Below are positions 12,478-22,304 of a stretch of DNA of 64,000 nucleotides, one piece after another. The notes under the pieces are model-generated. The model was not told where the DNA came from. It saw only the letters and a program-made list of their open reading frames with translations, and did not search any database. The position numbers and the translations under genes are program-made. The stretch is from Akebia trifoliata (taxonomy: Eukaryota; Streptophyta; Magnoliopsida; Ranunculales; Lardizabalaceae): assembly GCA_017979445.1 (NCBI GenBank), contig CM030714.1, forward strand, positions 40,776,826 to 40,840,825, read 5' to 3'. Position 1 is the first letter of the stretch. Every line of letters starts with the position of its first letter.

Positions 12478-12857
12478 GGGTCCCGTTCAGCACCCTAAGC
12501 TTTACCACACACTTAACAAACGTGTTTTGTCTTACATGGGTTAGAAGTTTTGGAATGGGCTGATTTTTGGTGAGGATGATCTCTATGGTGAGGAGATCAT
12601 ACTCACCAAAAATCAGCTCATTCCAAAACTTCTAACCCCATCAAAAATGATTTACAGAAAATGGACGGTCCACAATTTTTCAACATGTAAACATGGGGCT
12701 AAACATTTCGGAATGGGCTGATTTTTGGGGAGGATGATCTTCTAATCATAGAGATCATCTTCACCAAAAATCAGCCCATTCCAAAACTTTTAACCCATGT
12801 AGGACAAAAAATGTTTGTTAAAGTGTGTGGTAAAACTTAGGGTGCTGAACATTTCCC
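12478..12857. mobile_element. Micron-like hairpin MITE, chain unit 4
   Basis: It begins GGGTCCCGTTCAGCACCC and ends GGGTGCTGAACATTTCCC. It has two full hairpin modules with the central spacer ATGGACGGTCCACAATTT. Terminal words AAGCTTTACCACAC and GTGTGGTAAAACTT pair. It is flanked by TATATATA on both sides. Confidence 0.8.
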
Positions 12858-12867
12858 ATATATATAT

Positions 12868-13229
12868 GGGAAATGTTCAACACCCTACGCTTTACCCTAC
12901 ACTTTACCAAACGTGTTTTGTCCTACATGGGTTAGAAGTTTTGAAATGGGCTGATTTTTTGTGAGGATGATCTCTACGATTAAAAGATCATCCTCACAAA
13001 AATAAGTCTATTCCGAAATTTCTAACCCCATGTTTACAAGTTGAAAAATCGTGGACCGTCCATTTTTTGTAAACCATTTTTTATGGGGTTAGGACTTTTG
13101 GAATGGGCTGATTTTTGGTGAGGATAATCTCCTCACCAAAAATCAGCCTATTCCAAAACTTCTAACTCATGTAGGACAAAACACATTTGGTAAAACGTAG
13201 GGTAAAGTGTAAGGTGGTGAACAGGACCC
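12868..13229. mobile_element. Micron-like hairpin MITE, chain unit 5
   Basis: It begins GGGAAATGTTCAACACCC and ends GTGGTGAACAGGACCC. It has two hairpins, the first with some mismatches (GATTAAAAGATCATCC in the loop). Only 10 bases of TA repeat separate it from unit 4. Confidence 0.8.
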
Positions 13230-13259
<30 letters not shown>

Positions 13260-13260
<1 letters not shown>

Positions 13261-13442
13261 TCACGCTCAGCAACAAACATTTTGGCAAAACATTTTTCAA
13301 AACATGGGTTAGAGGTTTTGGAATAGGCTGATTTTTTGTGAGGATGATCTCTACGGTGAGGAGATCATCCTCACCAAAAATCAACCCATTCCAAAACTTC
13401 TAACTCATGTTTTGCCAAAATGTTTGTTGCTGAACATTTCCC
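13260..13442. mobile_element. Micron-like hairpin MITE, chain unit 6 (single hairpin)
   Basis: This short copy of about 183 bases has only one hairpin module. It begins GTCACGCTCAGCAAC after a (TA)n(GA)n tract and ends GTTGCTGAACATTTCCC. Loss of one module and the central spacer is what recombination between the two internal hairpins would produce. Confidence 0.75.
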
Positions 13443-13465
13443 ATATATATATATATATATATATA

Positions 13466-13840
13466 GGAGCGGTTCGGCAACCCTAAAGTTTGCCAAGTTT
13501 GGTGCCAAACATTTTTTGTAAATCACTTTTGATGGGATTAGAAGTTTTGGAATAGGTTGATTTTTTGTGAGGATGATCTCTATGGTGAAGAGATCATCCT
13601 CACAAAAAATCAACTCATTTTGAAACTTCTAACCCTAGTTTACAAGTTGAAGAATCGTGGACTGTTCAATTTTTGAAAATCATTTTTGATGGGATTAGAA
13701 ATTTTGGAATGGGCTGATTTTTGGTGATGATGATCTCCTCACTGTAGACATCATCCTCACCAAAAACCAACCCATTCCAAAACTTTTAACTCATGTTTTG
13801 AAAAATGTTTTGTCAAAAAGTTGGCCCTTGAATTCCACCC
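13466..13840. mobile_element. Micron-like hairpin MITE, chain unit 7
   Basis: It begins GGAGCGGTTCGGCAACCC and ends CCCTTGAATTCCACCC. It has two hairpin modules and the central spacer ATCGTGGACTGTTC. The two ends resemble different subfamilies (unit 2-like on the left, unit 3-like on the right), so the unit may be a recombinant. Confidence 0.75.
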
Positions 13841-13850
13841 TATATATATA

Positions 13851-14217
13851 GGTCCCGTTCAGCAACCAACATTTTGGCAAAACATTTTTCAAAACATGGG
13901 TTAGAGGTTTTGGAATGGGCTGATTTTTGGTGAGGATGATCTCTACGGTGGGCTGATTTTTGGTGAGGATGATCTCTACGGTGAGGAGATCATCCTCACC
14001 AAAAATCAGCCCATTCCAAAACTTCTAGCCCCAATTTACAAGTTAAAAAATCGTGGACCGTTCATTTTTTGTTAATCATTTTTGATGGGGTTAGAAGTTT
14101 TGGAATGGACTGATTTTTGGTGATGATGAGACCTCACCAAAAATCTGCCCATTCCAAAACCTCTAACCCATGTTTTGAAAAATGTTTTGCCAAAATGTTT
14201 ATTGCTGAATATTTCCC
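13851..14217. mobile_element. Micron-like hairpin MITE, chain unit 8
   Basis: It begins GGTCCCGTTCAGCAACC and ends ATTGCTGAATATTTCCC. A short internal duplication of GGGCTGATTTTTGGTGAGG lies at 13918-13980. It is the last unit of the chain and ends about 940 bases before the DUF716 start codon. Confidence 0.78.
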
Positions 14218-14639
14218 TCTATGTATATATTATCAAAGTGGGGCAGGACGGGACAAATCAAATCGATTTTTGATTTTTAATATCAAAACTATCCCAAAAT
14301 CGTTTAAGATGGTAAAAATCCGACCGAACTGGGTTGGGGCAAAATTGCCATTCCAACTCCAAGTTTTGCTGGTACCAAAGTTGATAAAGTAAGGTTTGTT
14401 TTGTAATAAGTTTCAGAAAGGAAAGTTCCCTTGCAATTGTCAGAACTCTGGTTTTTTAAAATAAAAATAAAAATGCAATAGTTAGGTCTGCCGAGAAAAT
14501 CTCAGTCATTATTTTTTCCTTCGCGGCCTGAAGATTGAAGAATTGAAGTAGGAAGTTGGAAGTTTGACTTATTTATGATAAAAGTCAAATATTTCAAATC
14601 AGCAACTCCAAGGAGCTTCGGTCTTTTTGCCAAGTGGCA

Positions 14640-14870
14640 GATCTATTTTGGTCATGAGGTGACGTGGCGAAAGGATTCCATTTTATTGCTGACTCAGCTG
14701 TGACGTACTAGACTCCCAGTACAGTTCTATCCTGCTCTGCCAGTCCAGAAACTCTACCCTCAATTTATCATCATGATCACGTTGACTTGTTCGTATGATT
14801 TTTGAACTGCGAGAACTTTTCACATTGTAATTATTCGCTCTGAAAATCGGATCTCTCTCTCTCACGTGGA
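14640..14870 (+). promoter_or_regulatory. Candidate promoter elements of the DUF716 gene
   Basis: GGTGACGTGGCG (about 14661) combines an ACGT core with TGACG, and CACGTG at 14863-14868 is a G-box. A TC-rich tract precedes the G-box, as in many plant leaders. These motifs are bound by bZIP/bHLH factors in plants. Their use here is inferred from position, roughly 290-490 bases upstream of the start codon. I see no clear TATA box. Confidence 0.35.
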
Positions 14871-15152
14871 TCCTCAAAATCCAAAAACCAGATGACAAAC
14901 ATCTCGATTTCTCAAAACTCCATTAAAACAAGCACAGATTTTTCTCCTTATTTTCTTTTCCGCCATTAAAGCTCGAAATGTCTGTTTTCTTTATTTCTTT
15001 CTGCCTCATAAGTGAAGATCTCTACCAGTCTCATATCTATAAATCCATTAGTATTGGTTTCAGACCTCTGGATTCATTCAAGCTTCAATAAAAATTCGTC
15101 AATCGCACAAAACACCAAAAAGGAAGAAACTTTGATTGGTGAGAGAGGGAAT

Positions 15153-17846
15153 ATGGGATCGTTTGAAGGACATGTTCTTCCAGGAACCTTGTTTCTATTA
15201 GTTGGAGTTTGGCACGTGTGGAGTTCCATTGCAAGGTACATGTCGAACCCTAGATCATTTAGGGTTAGGGTTTGGAATTCTGTTCCAGGATTGGATGGGA
15301 AACTGAAGTATCTTGAACTTTACTTGGTGGTTATTGGAGCTTTCATCGATATGTGCATAGAGCTTCTATACTCAACCCATCTCAAATTCTTCGTTAATGG
15401 CGTCTTGAATCCATCTCACATGAATGATTTCGAACACTCTGGGATGCTTCTCATGTTCTTCATCTTTGGTGTCGTGGCCCTGCTTTCGGAGAAAACCAGG
15501 TACCGATCGAGCCTTCTTCTACCTATCTATTCTTCTTCTTAATTGACTTTTTTTTTTACTCCAAGGCGTGAAGAGTGACTTAGATGTACCCCTTAAGGTT
15601 TTCGTGAATACTTGATATACCCCTATGTTTTCAAACTCATGACATGCGCCTTGATCCTGGTCTACTCTAATACACTTAGGTAAAATGACGTAATTGCCCT
15701 CATCTTTGAATATGTAGCCAAAAACCAAGTCCCGTCCTTTTTTTCACGTTCCTCATCTTCAAACCTAGGAGAACAAGATAGAATTTTTGGAAAACAAGAA
15801 AATGATGGAATGAGGTTGAATAGATTAGAAATATTAAAAGCTTGAAGTTTGGCAAATTTTTGGTTGAAACATTTATGGTTTTTGGTTTAAAGATGAGGAT
15901 ATTTAAGTCATTTTCAGTAGTCTATAACAGAAGAATCAGGTCAAAGAAAATGTCATCAATTTGTAAATATAGTAGTACCACAAAAATTTCACCAAAATAT
16001 GGAGGGTTATGGCTAAATAACATGTTTTTTTAATAAAAATACCAGAAAGGGCCTTTTTATTTTTGTTTTAAGATGTTACTTTTGTAAGTGAAAAAAAGGG
16101 TATTTTTATTTTTATGAAAAAGAAATGGTAGGAGAAAGATCTAAGGAGTGAGAAACATTTAAAACTTGTTTTGATGTCTCGTCTTGTATACGAACGAGAT
16201 CGAGTCATCTCGAATGAATTTTTTGATACATTTGACTCGTCTCATTCAACAATGAGACAAATGAACCATGATTTTAAATCTCATCCAGTACATTTGACTT
16301 GTCCATCTGTCTCGTTGGCAGATGATACTGAGATGCATTGGACAAGTTGTCTTGAGGTCTCGGATGAGATTTAAAACCATGGTGAGAAAGAATAATTTTG
16401 AAGTGACCTCAAGATTGGACCTCGCATCGCACACCCTGACGTGAAAGTGTATGCAAGCCATAGATTTTTCCTTGAGATATGAGTGAAAAAGCATATATGG
16501 TTCCTATCCACTCATGTTAAGATGTGCGATGTGAGATCCCATCTTTGAAGTCACTCCAGCACGACTCAGTGAGAAAAGCACTTCCACGTTTCCCATCCCA
16601 AAACTTGCCTATTTTCTTTATCAATCAATGCTTTAGAAATCAAAATCATGATCAGACTGAATATTTTTCAAATTAGTCGGAGCACACTTGGACCATGGAT
16701 CAATTTGGTTGGACCCATGTATATTTATTTAAAAACTTAAAAATATGTAATTTTTTTTCTTAAAACACTGGTTTTGGGTTGTGTACATATCCAACCAAGG
16801 AATGGCTCTAACACTTTCATATAAGTGGACCCAAAAGAGTGTCTCTGAACACATTCTCTAAAGGATTTAATGTTTTAAATGTTCGATAAAATAGTTATGA
16901 TAGACAATAAACTAAAAGAAAGTTGATTGAGATGGTGTGGACATTTTCAATGAACATCAATTTATAGTGTGAGTTAGGAAAAAAATTCATACAATTGAGT
17001 CACGATCCAGAATGGTGTCCCATTCCTATACATAAGAATGGTGTCTATGTGGCATGTTTGGATCGGAGAATATACACATTGGGCTGCATGCACGGCTTAA
17101 ATAAGAGCCCGACAACTGAAATGTGCCACCGTTCCTTTTTTACAGGAACGGGACACTTTATTGGATCCCGAGTCATTATAATTTCATTAGAAGTAGTACT
17201 ATTGCACGAGACTCCCTCAGAATTCCACACTTGGGACTGCTTAATGGATTAATCGAACAGATCACATTAAGAATTCCCTCATGAATGTTCGTCATCTGAT
17301 AATAATCATTTTAATTGCTCTAACTCGAATAAGCCACATTCCACATGTCCCTGTAGGTATCTCCCCATGCCAGAAGGAGCTCTATGTTTGATTGCTGCCA
17401 CAGCTTTCTGTGCTGAGTATCTCTTATTCTACTTTCACTCTACCACACATAAAGGCCTTGAGGGGTACTACCACCTTCTCCTAGTCATCATCATTGCTTT
17501 CTGCATAATCTCCACGGTAGCTGGAGCCCTCATCCCTACTAACTTCCCCGTCGACTTAACCATCGGTGTCTCTATCACTCTCCAAGGCCTCTGGTTCTAT
17601 CAAACAGCCTTCACTCTTTATGGGCCCATGATGCCCGATGGGTGTCTTCTGAAGGATGATAATATCTCATGTCAATCAACGGACAGTCAGGTCCGAGGAG
17701 AGTTGCTTGCCAATTTCCAGCTCTTCACCATGGTCTTTTGTGTCTTTGTTGCTGTTGTGGTGTCATATGGTTTTGCAGCTTCAAGATATGGGCATTCAGA
17801 GCTGTGGAGATTACATCCTGCTGAAGATGGATTAGATAGAGATTAA
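15153..17846 (+). CDS. DUF716 / TMEM45-type multi-pass membrane protein
   Basis: Two exons, 15153-15499 and 17357-17846, join AG|G across an 1857-bp intron with GTACC and CTGTAG borders and give 278 residues. The protein starts MGSFEGH and is strongly hydrophobic. Likely membrane spans are near residues 9-25, 51-72, 95-112, 121-141, 152-175, 181-204 and 234-256. The block N91-D-F-E-H95 just before a span is the family hallmark I recognise for DUF716 (TMEM45). The tail [10 protein letters not shown] is hydrophilic. An in-frame upstream ATG at 15012 would add 47 residues of unrelated sequence; I chose 15153 because relatives begin at MGSF. Plant members have been linked to pathogen responses, but no biochemical role is established. 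The intron contains a family R element, a Mutator-type MITE and a LINE fragment. Confidence 0.94.
15573..16023. mobile_element. Family R element in the DUF716 intron
   Basis: The left end (GTACCCCTTAAGGTTTTCGTG) and right end (inverted: AACCCTCCATATTTTGGTGA) are diverged inverted repeats, with TTAGATG / TTTAGCCAT words outside. The inner blocks GACATGCGCCTTGAT and AAGTCATTTTCAGTAG recur in the other copies at about 2500, 7350 and 20330. It is non-coding, about 450 bases long. Confidence 0.5.
16145..16380. repeat. GTCTCGTC-rich MITE, copy 1
   Basis: The left end TTAAAACTTGTTTTGATGTC and the right end TCTCGGATGAGATTTAAAAC are inverted versions of each other. The body is full of GAGACGAG / CTCGTCTC words. 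The same element lies at 19540-19765 and 28278-28497, with a partial copy at 26477-26628. Its length of about 220-235 bases is constant. Confidence 0.6.
16390..16567. mobile_element. Mutator-type MITE (family M) in the DUF716 intron
   Basis: The ends are inverted: AATTTTGAAGTGACCTCAAG on the left and GAGTCGTGCTGGAGTGACTT on the right (inverted). The stem continues through CGCATCGCACACCCTGACG. It is flanked by GGTGAGAAA (16381) and AGTGAGAAA (16568), a 9-bp duplication with one mismatch. Confidence 0.72.
16878..16960 (+). pseudogene. LINE reverse-transcriptase 3' fragment
   Basis: The stretch with GACAATAAACTAAAAGAAAG, TTGATTGAGATGGTGTGGAC and ATTTTCAATG translates to a [20 protein letters not shown] string. 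This matches the conserved 'GDKLRExRLRWFGHVQRR' end of plant LINE polyproteins. The same region occurs at about 58610-58690. It is a small broken fragment. Confidence 0.5.
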
Positions 17847-19539
17847 AGAGGTAAATCACCATTTTCTTTATAATCTACTTACCTCTTAAGATTTTATGAT
17901 CTATTAAAACATTTTATGATACCATGAGAAAATATAGTTGATTAGCGCTCTTACCACTCAAGAGAATCCCATGTTGGTGATCTCCTAAGGACGACGCCGA
18001 CGACAACAACAACAACAGCAACAAAGCATTATCCCAAAGATTTGGGCCTGGGGCCTGACTAAACAAATCATGTTCTTCCATTCCACTCTGTCCACAGCCA
18101 AGTCTTTATGTTATAGAGAGTGAGTTCAGGTCTACTTTATGACACCATCCAAGTTCTTTTAGGTCACTCTTTTAGGATTTAGCTTTGACTATTTCTTCTA
18201 ATTGGGGTAGTAATCGTTGGAAAAACTCCAACCTTTAACCCGAGATACAAAAACTATTGAAGAGAACGAACAAGAAAGAAAATAACAAGGACAAAACCAC
18301 GAAGCCAAATTGATTCCACTATGCTCAAATGCCAAAAAGAAAATTAAAGGTGTGTTTGAAAGCGAGAGTTAATCGAAGTTGGAGTTGGAATTGGTGGAGT
18401 TAGTTATAACTCCTTGAATAAACTCTAATGTTTAGTTTATCTACGAATTGAGCCTAGGAATTATAAAAAACCTTCAACCCTTGTATTTTGCTACGATCGG
18501 CTATGACTCAGACAAGTCAATTTGGTTTTATGTAATTAATTTTAATCATTAATTTAAATATTTATTATATTAAATAAATGTGATTTTGTAATTAAATATT
18601 TTCTTATTATTTTATTTCAATATAAATTATAATTATTTAAATATAAAATTCATTTAATAAATAATGAAAGTGAGTTAAACGATTAATTTACGTAATGACT
18701 GAATGAGTCAATTCAATGTTTGGGATGAAACTGTATGTTAAGATTTAGAATAAGTCTAACCTTACTAACTTAGCAAGATTTCCAATCTTACTAAAGGTAG
18801 TTGAGATCTCTTTATAGCATCCAAAAGCATGAGCTGATGCCACATGGATGTAGAGGACGAAATTCTATAAATTTTGAAGAAAACAAAATTTATAAAAAGT
18901 TATTTTCCATCATTAAATTTTAATTTTAAATTTGGGAGTTCGATAGTTGTCCTTTTTCAAAGTAACATATCATTTGGATCTAGGCAAATATAAGGATGAA
19001 TCTGTATCTGACCCGGATCCGACACGGGTTAAGGGACATCAACCCATATTTTTTTCGGATTTACTCCAAAGGTCCAAACCCGCTAAATTCAGATCACTCG
19101 GGTTAAGGGACATCAACCCATATTTCTTGTTTGGACTCGAATAGATGACATCCTTCACAGGGTAAACCACTGCATCACAGTCCTCTCCACTGATTCCAAC
19201 ACTTCTTGCATATCCTTATGTCTAATCCCAAATTTGTGGATGGAAACTTAAATTTAATTTCATTATTGAACTAGAATTAGAGGTTGATGTTCTGTCAAGG
19301 CACCATTGTGTCTTTGATCCGACAAAAATAAAAGAAAAAGAAAAAGAAAGAAGAGAGGCAAGTACTGTCTCCATATCTTCTCAACACTTTATTTTTAGGG
19401 TTTCTCTAGCTTTCATTAGAACCTTATATAAGCTTGCAACAAAGCACTCCTTTATTTTGTTTTTTTAGTGTTCCTATTGCTTCTCTGAGAAGTTCAAAAG
19501 GACATTTTTATTTTTTTTTTAACTTTGTTTTTAGATGGG

Positions 19540-19765
19540 TTTCAAAACTTGTCTGAGACCAAAATGTATTGCCCGAGTCGTCTCGGTACCGCCCAGCACG
19601 AGACAGATTGACAAGTCAATGTATTGGACAAGATTTAAAATCCACGTTCATTTTTCTCATTGTTGAACGAGACGTCTCAAACGTATCAGAAAACTCATGT
19701 AAGACAACTCGGTCTCATTCACAGAAGAGACGAGCCGTCAAGATAAGTTTTAAAAACCATAGATG
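19540..19765. repeat. GTCTCGTC-rich MITE, copy 2
   Basis: It begins GGTTTCAAAACTTGTCTGAG and ends GTCAAGATAAGTTTTAAAAA, which are inverted counterparts. The body carries CTCATTGTTGAACGAGACGT and ACAACTCGGTCTCATTC, inverted relative to copy 1. Orientation and length fit the family. Confidence 0.58.
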
Positions 19766-20802
19766 GGAATAGGATTCATTGATTTTGTAAAATATTATTG
19801 GCTAAATTGTTCATGTTGGTTTTCCCTTTGACATCTTGACTGGGTTGTTATGTCAATCTTCAAAGTACTTTAAATGTGGTTGTATCTGAACTTTGTTCAA
19901 TTGTTGTAGGCTAAACACCTTGAAGAACACAAATCTCAGGATCCAAGTTATCTTTTAATATTGTTGAAGAGAAAGATTGGCAAGGAAAGTACACAAACAG
20001 GCACGTATGATTCCAAAATTATTGGCGCCGAGCCATCAACACGTCTTCTTTTTTATCGAAATGGATTTTTACCCATTTTGTATTTTGTATTTTTTTTATT
20101 ATTACCAATATTGATTTACCATTATATTCTTGTTTTGAGTTACATACAAATGATCATGTATAAAAGTATAAATAAAATCACAAAGTGACTTTACAGATTG
20201 TATTCCTTTTTTACAAAAATAAATAAATACCAAAACCAGTACATTTCCTTTCCAACAAGAACAAATATAGCTTAACCAAAACCCAAGGTTGAAGACTCAA
20301 CTTTTTTGTAGGGCAGAGGGGTCAAGGGTTTTTGGCAAGAGGTTGAAAAAATAGGTATTTAGGTCATTTTCAGTTAACCTGTCATAGAAGACCACAGTCA
20401 AAGATCCCAAATATTCACCCATAAATAAACCTAGAGCCAACCCACTAAATCAAAATTATTATATAGGAATCTAACAAATTCTTGATTTCTGCAACGTAGA
20501 GTTACCTTAACATGTGACTGACATAAATATTTCTAAAAATAGGTTTATAAAAATTCCATAGGTAATAGGTTTATGGTAATGGAAGTAGGGTTATTTGCTA
20601 CATTAACTTATGTTTTTGGACAAAATTGCCCTCACTTACAATTTCTTTAATAAATATTTAAAAAATAATATTCTAAATTGTAACTTTCACTCTCCCAACA
20701 TTTTATACCATCTCAATAGAGAGAAAGAGAGATTCATTCTCTATACCAAAACTAACCCAAAAGTCATTGGGGTTTACCAAATAAACCCTACATTTGACTA
20801 AT

Positions 20803-21445
20803 AACATTAAATCTTGTAGATCTATACACCCTCTTATTCGATCCACGATCTAATGAAGATTTCTATCAAATGTTATCGGTCTCTCATCTATTTCTTTCAA
20901 TTCTTTTTTAAATCATTTATATATTCTTATAGTCCTGATATATTTTTCACCAATAGTTATATAAATAGAAAATGATAGAAAAAAATTGATTTCAAGGAAT
21001 TTTTACAATTTTATTCATGAAATTTACCCAATTTTGAACATTGGACATTGGAATGTATTATAGTATTGCGGCTCAACGGTACCTCTCGTTGAGGTTCGAC
21101 GTTGTGGATATTTTTCACTTACAGAAACTTTTATTAGACAATTTCATTGAGATTCTACAATAGGTACCATTATGCCTCAATGCTATAAATATATTTCAAT
21201 GTCAAGGTTCAACTCTAGGTAAATTTTATGAACAAAACTATAAAAATTTCATGAAATTAATTTTTTTTTATCTATCATTTTTCATTTATATAGCTATGAA
21301 TGATAAATATATCAAAACTATAAAAATATATTCAAATGATTTAAAAAAAAATGAAAGAAATAGAGGAGAGATCAATGACATTTGATAGAAATCTTCAACA
21401 GATCGTAGATCAAACAAGAGAGTGTGGAGATCTAATAAGTTCTAT
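20803..21445. mobile_element. Foldback element of about 640 bp
   Basis: The left arm (from AACATTAAATCTTGTAGATC) and the right arm (to GATCTAATAAGTTC) are inverted copies over roughly 250 bases. Words such as GAAGATTTCTATCAAATG, CTCTATTTCTTTCA and TTTAAATCATTT are on one strand to the left and the other strand to the right. The 140-base centre contains its own short inversions around GGTACC. It has no coding capacity, and I did not find clean target duplications. Confidence 0.65.
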
Positions 21446-21481
21446 ATTGTTCCTCAAATTTAGAACCTCTTTGATGAACTC

Positions 21482-21484
<3 letters not shown>

Positions 21485-21554
<70 letters not shown>
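21485..21554. repeat. Compound (TC)n(TA)n microsatellite
   Basis: About 35 bases of TC repeat run directly into about 33 bases of TA repeat. The open frames that cross it, with Ser-Leu or Tyr-Ile repeats, are products of the microsatellite and not genes. Confidence 0.95.
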
Positions 21555-21557
<3 letters not shown>

Positions 21558-22014
21558 AGACACACACAAAAGTGCCAAGGTAACACTGCTGCAAAGCAAT
21601 CTTTGATTTGAATTTCATTAAACGAATCTTGTTCTTCCATTCCACTCCATCCAAAGCTAAATCTTTCGTTATTCAGTAAGATTTTATATCTACTTGCACT
21701 ATCTCCATCCACATGTACTAGTTTCAACATCTGGAAATACTCACTCTTCACTTATACTACCAAGTTACACCAACAGCATCTGTTCTTCAAAACTACCATA
21801 TTTAAAATAGACTCAGGTTCAACCAAGACTACAAGCAACTCTGCTAGCATACCACAAGAGGGACGGACATCTGTTAAAATAAATAAATAAATAATATGAT
21901 ATTTATTTATTTATATATAAAAATATATATCTTTGTAAGCTTTTAAGAACTATGGTCGATGAACTTGTCGAGCGGACACAACTAAATGTTTTTTCACCTT
22001 ATTTCCTACGAGCT

Positions 22015-22132
22015 TCTATTGCCACGCCAACCTTAACAAATAGCATCCCAAGATGTGTGTCAATTCTTTGGTGATTTCAAATGAATTGTGGTGCTCTTAG
22101 CAAAATTAGGTGTGGCAATAGAATCTCTCTAT
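22015..22132. mobile_element. Tiny MITE with CTATTGCCAC ends, copy 2
   Basis: The left end TTCTATTGCCACGCCAACCT and the right end GGTGTGGCAATAGAAT are inverted repeats of the family at 7092-7198. It lies about 170 bases beyond the MOB1 stop codon and may fall in the MOB1 3' UTR or flank. Confidence 0.6.
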
Positions 22133-22304
22133 TTTTCTAATTGTTTTTCTGTAGTAAAACAATAAACAGTGCAACAATACAGCTAAATAAAAAAGTAACT
22201 AGCAAGCAAAACCTAAATGATTGTTATCAATGTTAAGTCTTCAAAGTGTTTTATTTTGAATCTCCTTTACAATAAAGTGAGGTCTATGTAATTACAGTTA
22301 CGAA

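Larger units (their letters stand above)
1..15152. other. Gene-free repeat-rich region upstream of the DUF716 gene
   Basis: No reading frame here has protein-like composition, splice logic or a recognisable domain; the open frames are short and chance-like. The DNA is AT-rich and largely made of mobile-element remnants, listed separately. Between them (about 1-660, 1830-2480, 3300-4800, 5380-6000, 6560-7090 and 8050-8700) I see only AT-rich unique-looking sequence and homopolymer runs, for example poly-A at 3309-3331. The last 900 bases (14220-15150) hold the presumed promoter and leader of the DUF716 gene. Confidence 0.7.
17847..22304. other. Intergenic region between the DUF716 and MOB1 genes
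   Basis: It holds the 3' end of the DUF716 transcript, a LINE-like tail with (ACA)n near 17990-18060, the second GTCTCGTC-rich MITE, a family R fragment at 20310-20440, a foldback at 20803-21445 and a TC/TA microsatellite. A LINE-related block at 21618-21760 repeats words from 18060-18130 (ATGTTCTTCCATTCCACTC). The remaining AT-rich parts (18330-18760, 18960-19540, 19770-20300) show nothing I can assign. Confidence 0.65.

Noticed and set aside
11431..14217. CRISPR-like array of regularly repeated blocks
   Set aside because: The repeats are palindromic 100-bp modules within bounded transposons, the 'spacers' are (TA)n, and the genome is a plant's.
15012..15152. Upstream in-frame ATG as the start of the DUF716 protein
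   Set aside because: The extra 47 residues are not membrane-like or family-like; relatives begin at the MGSF Met.
21460..21751. Overlapping frames with Arg-Glu or Tyr-Ile runs
   Set aside because: They are translations of the (TC)n(TA)n microsatellite.
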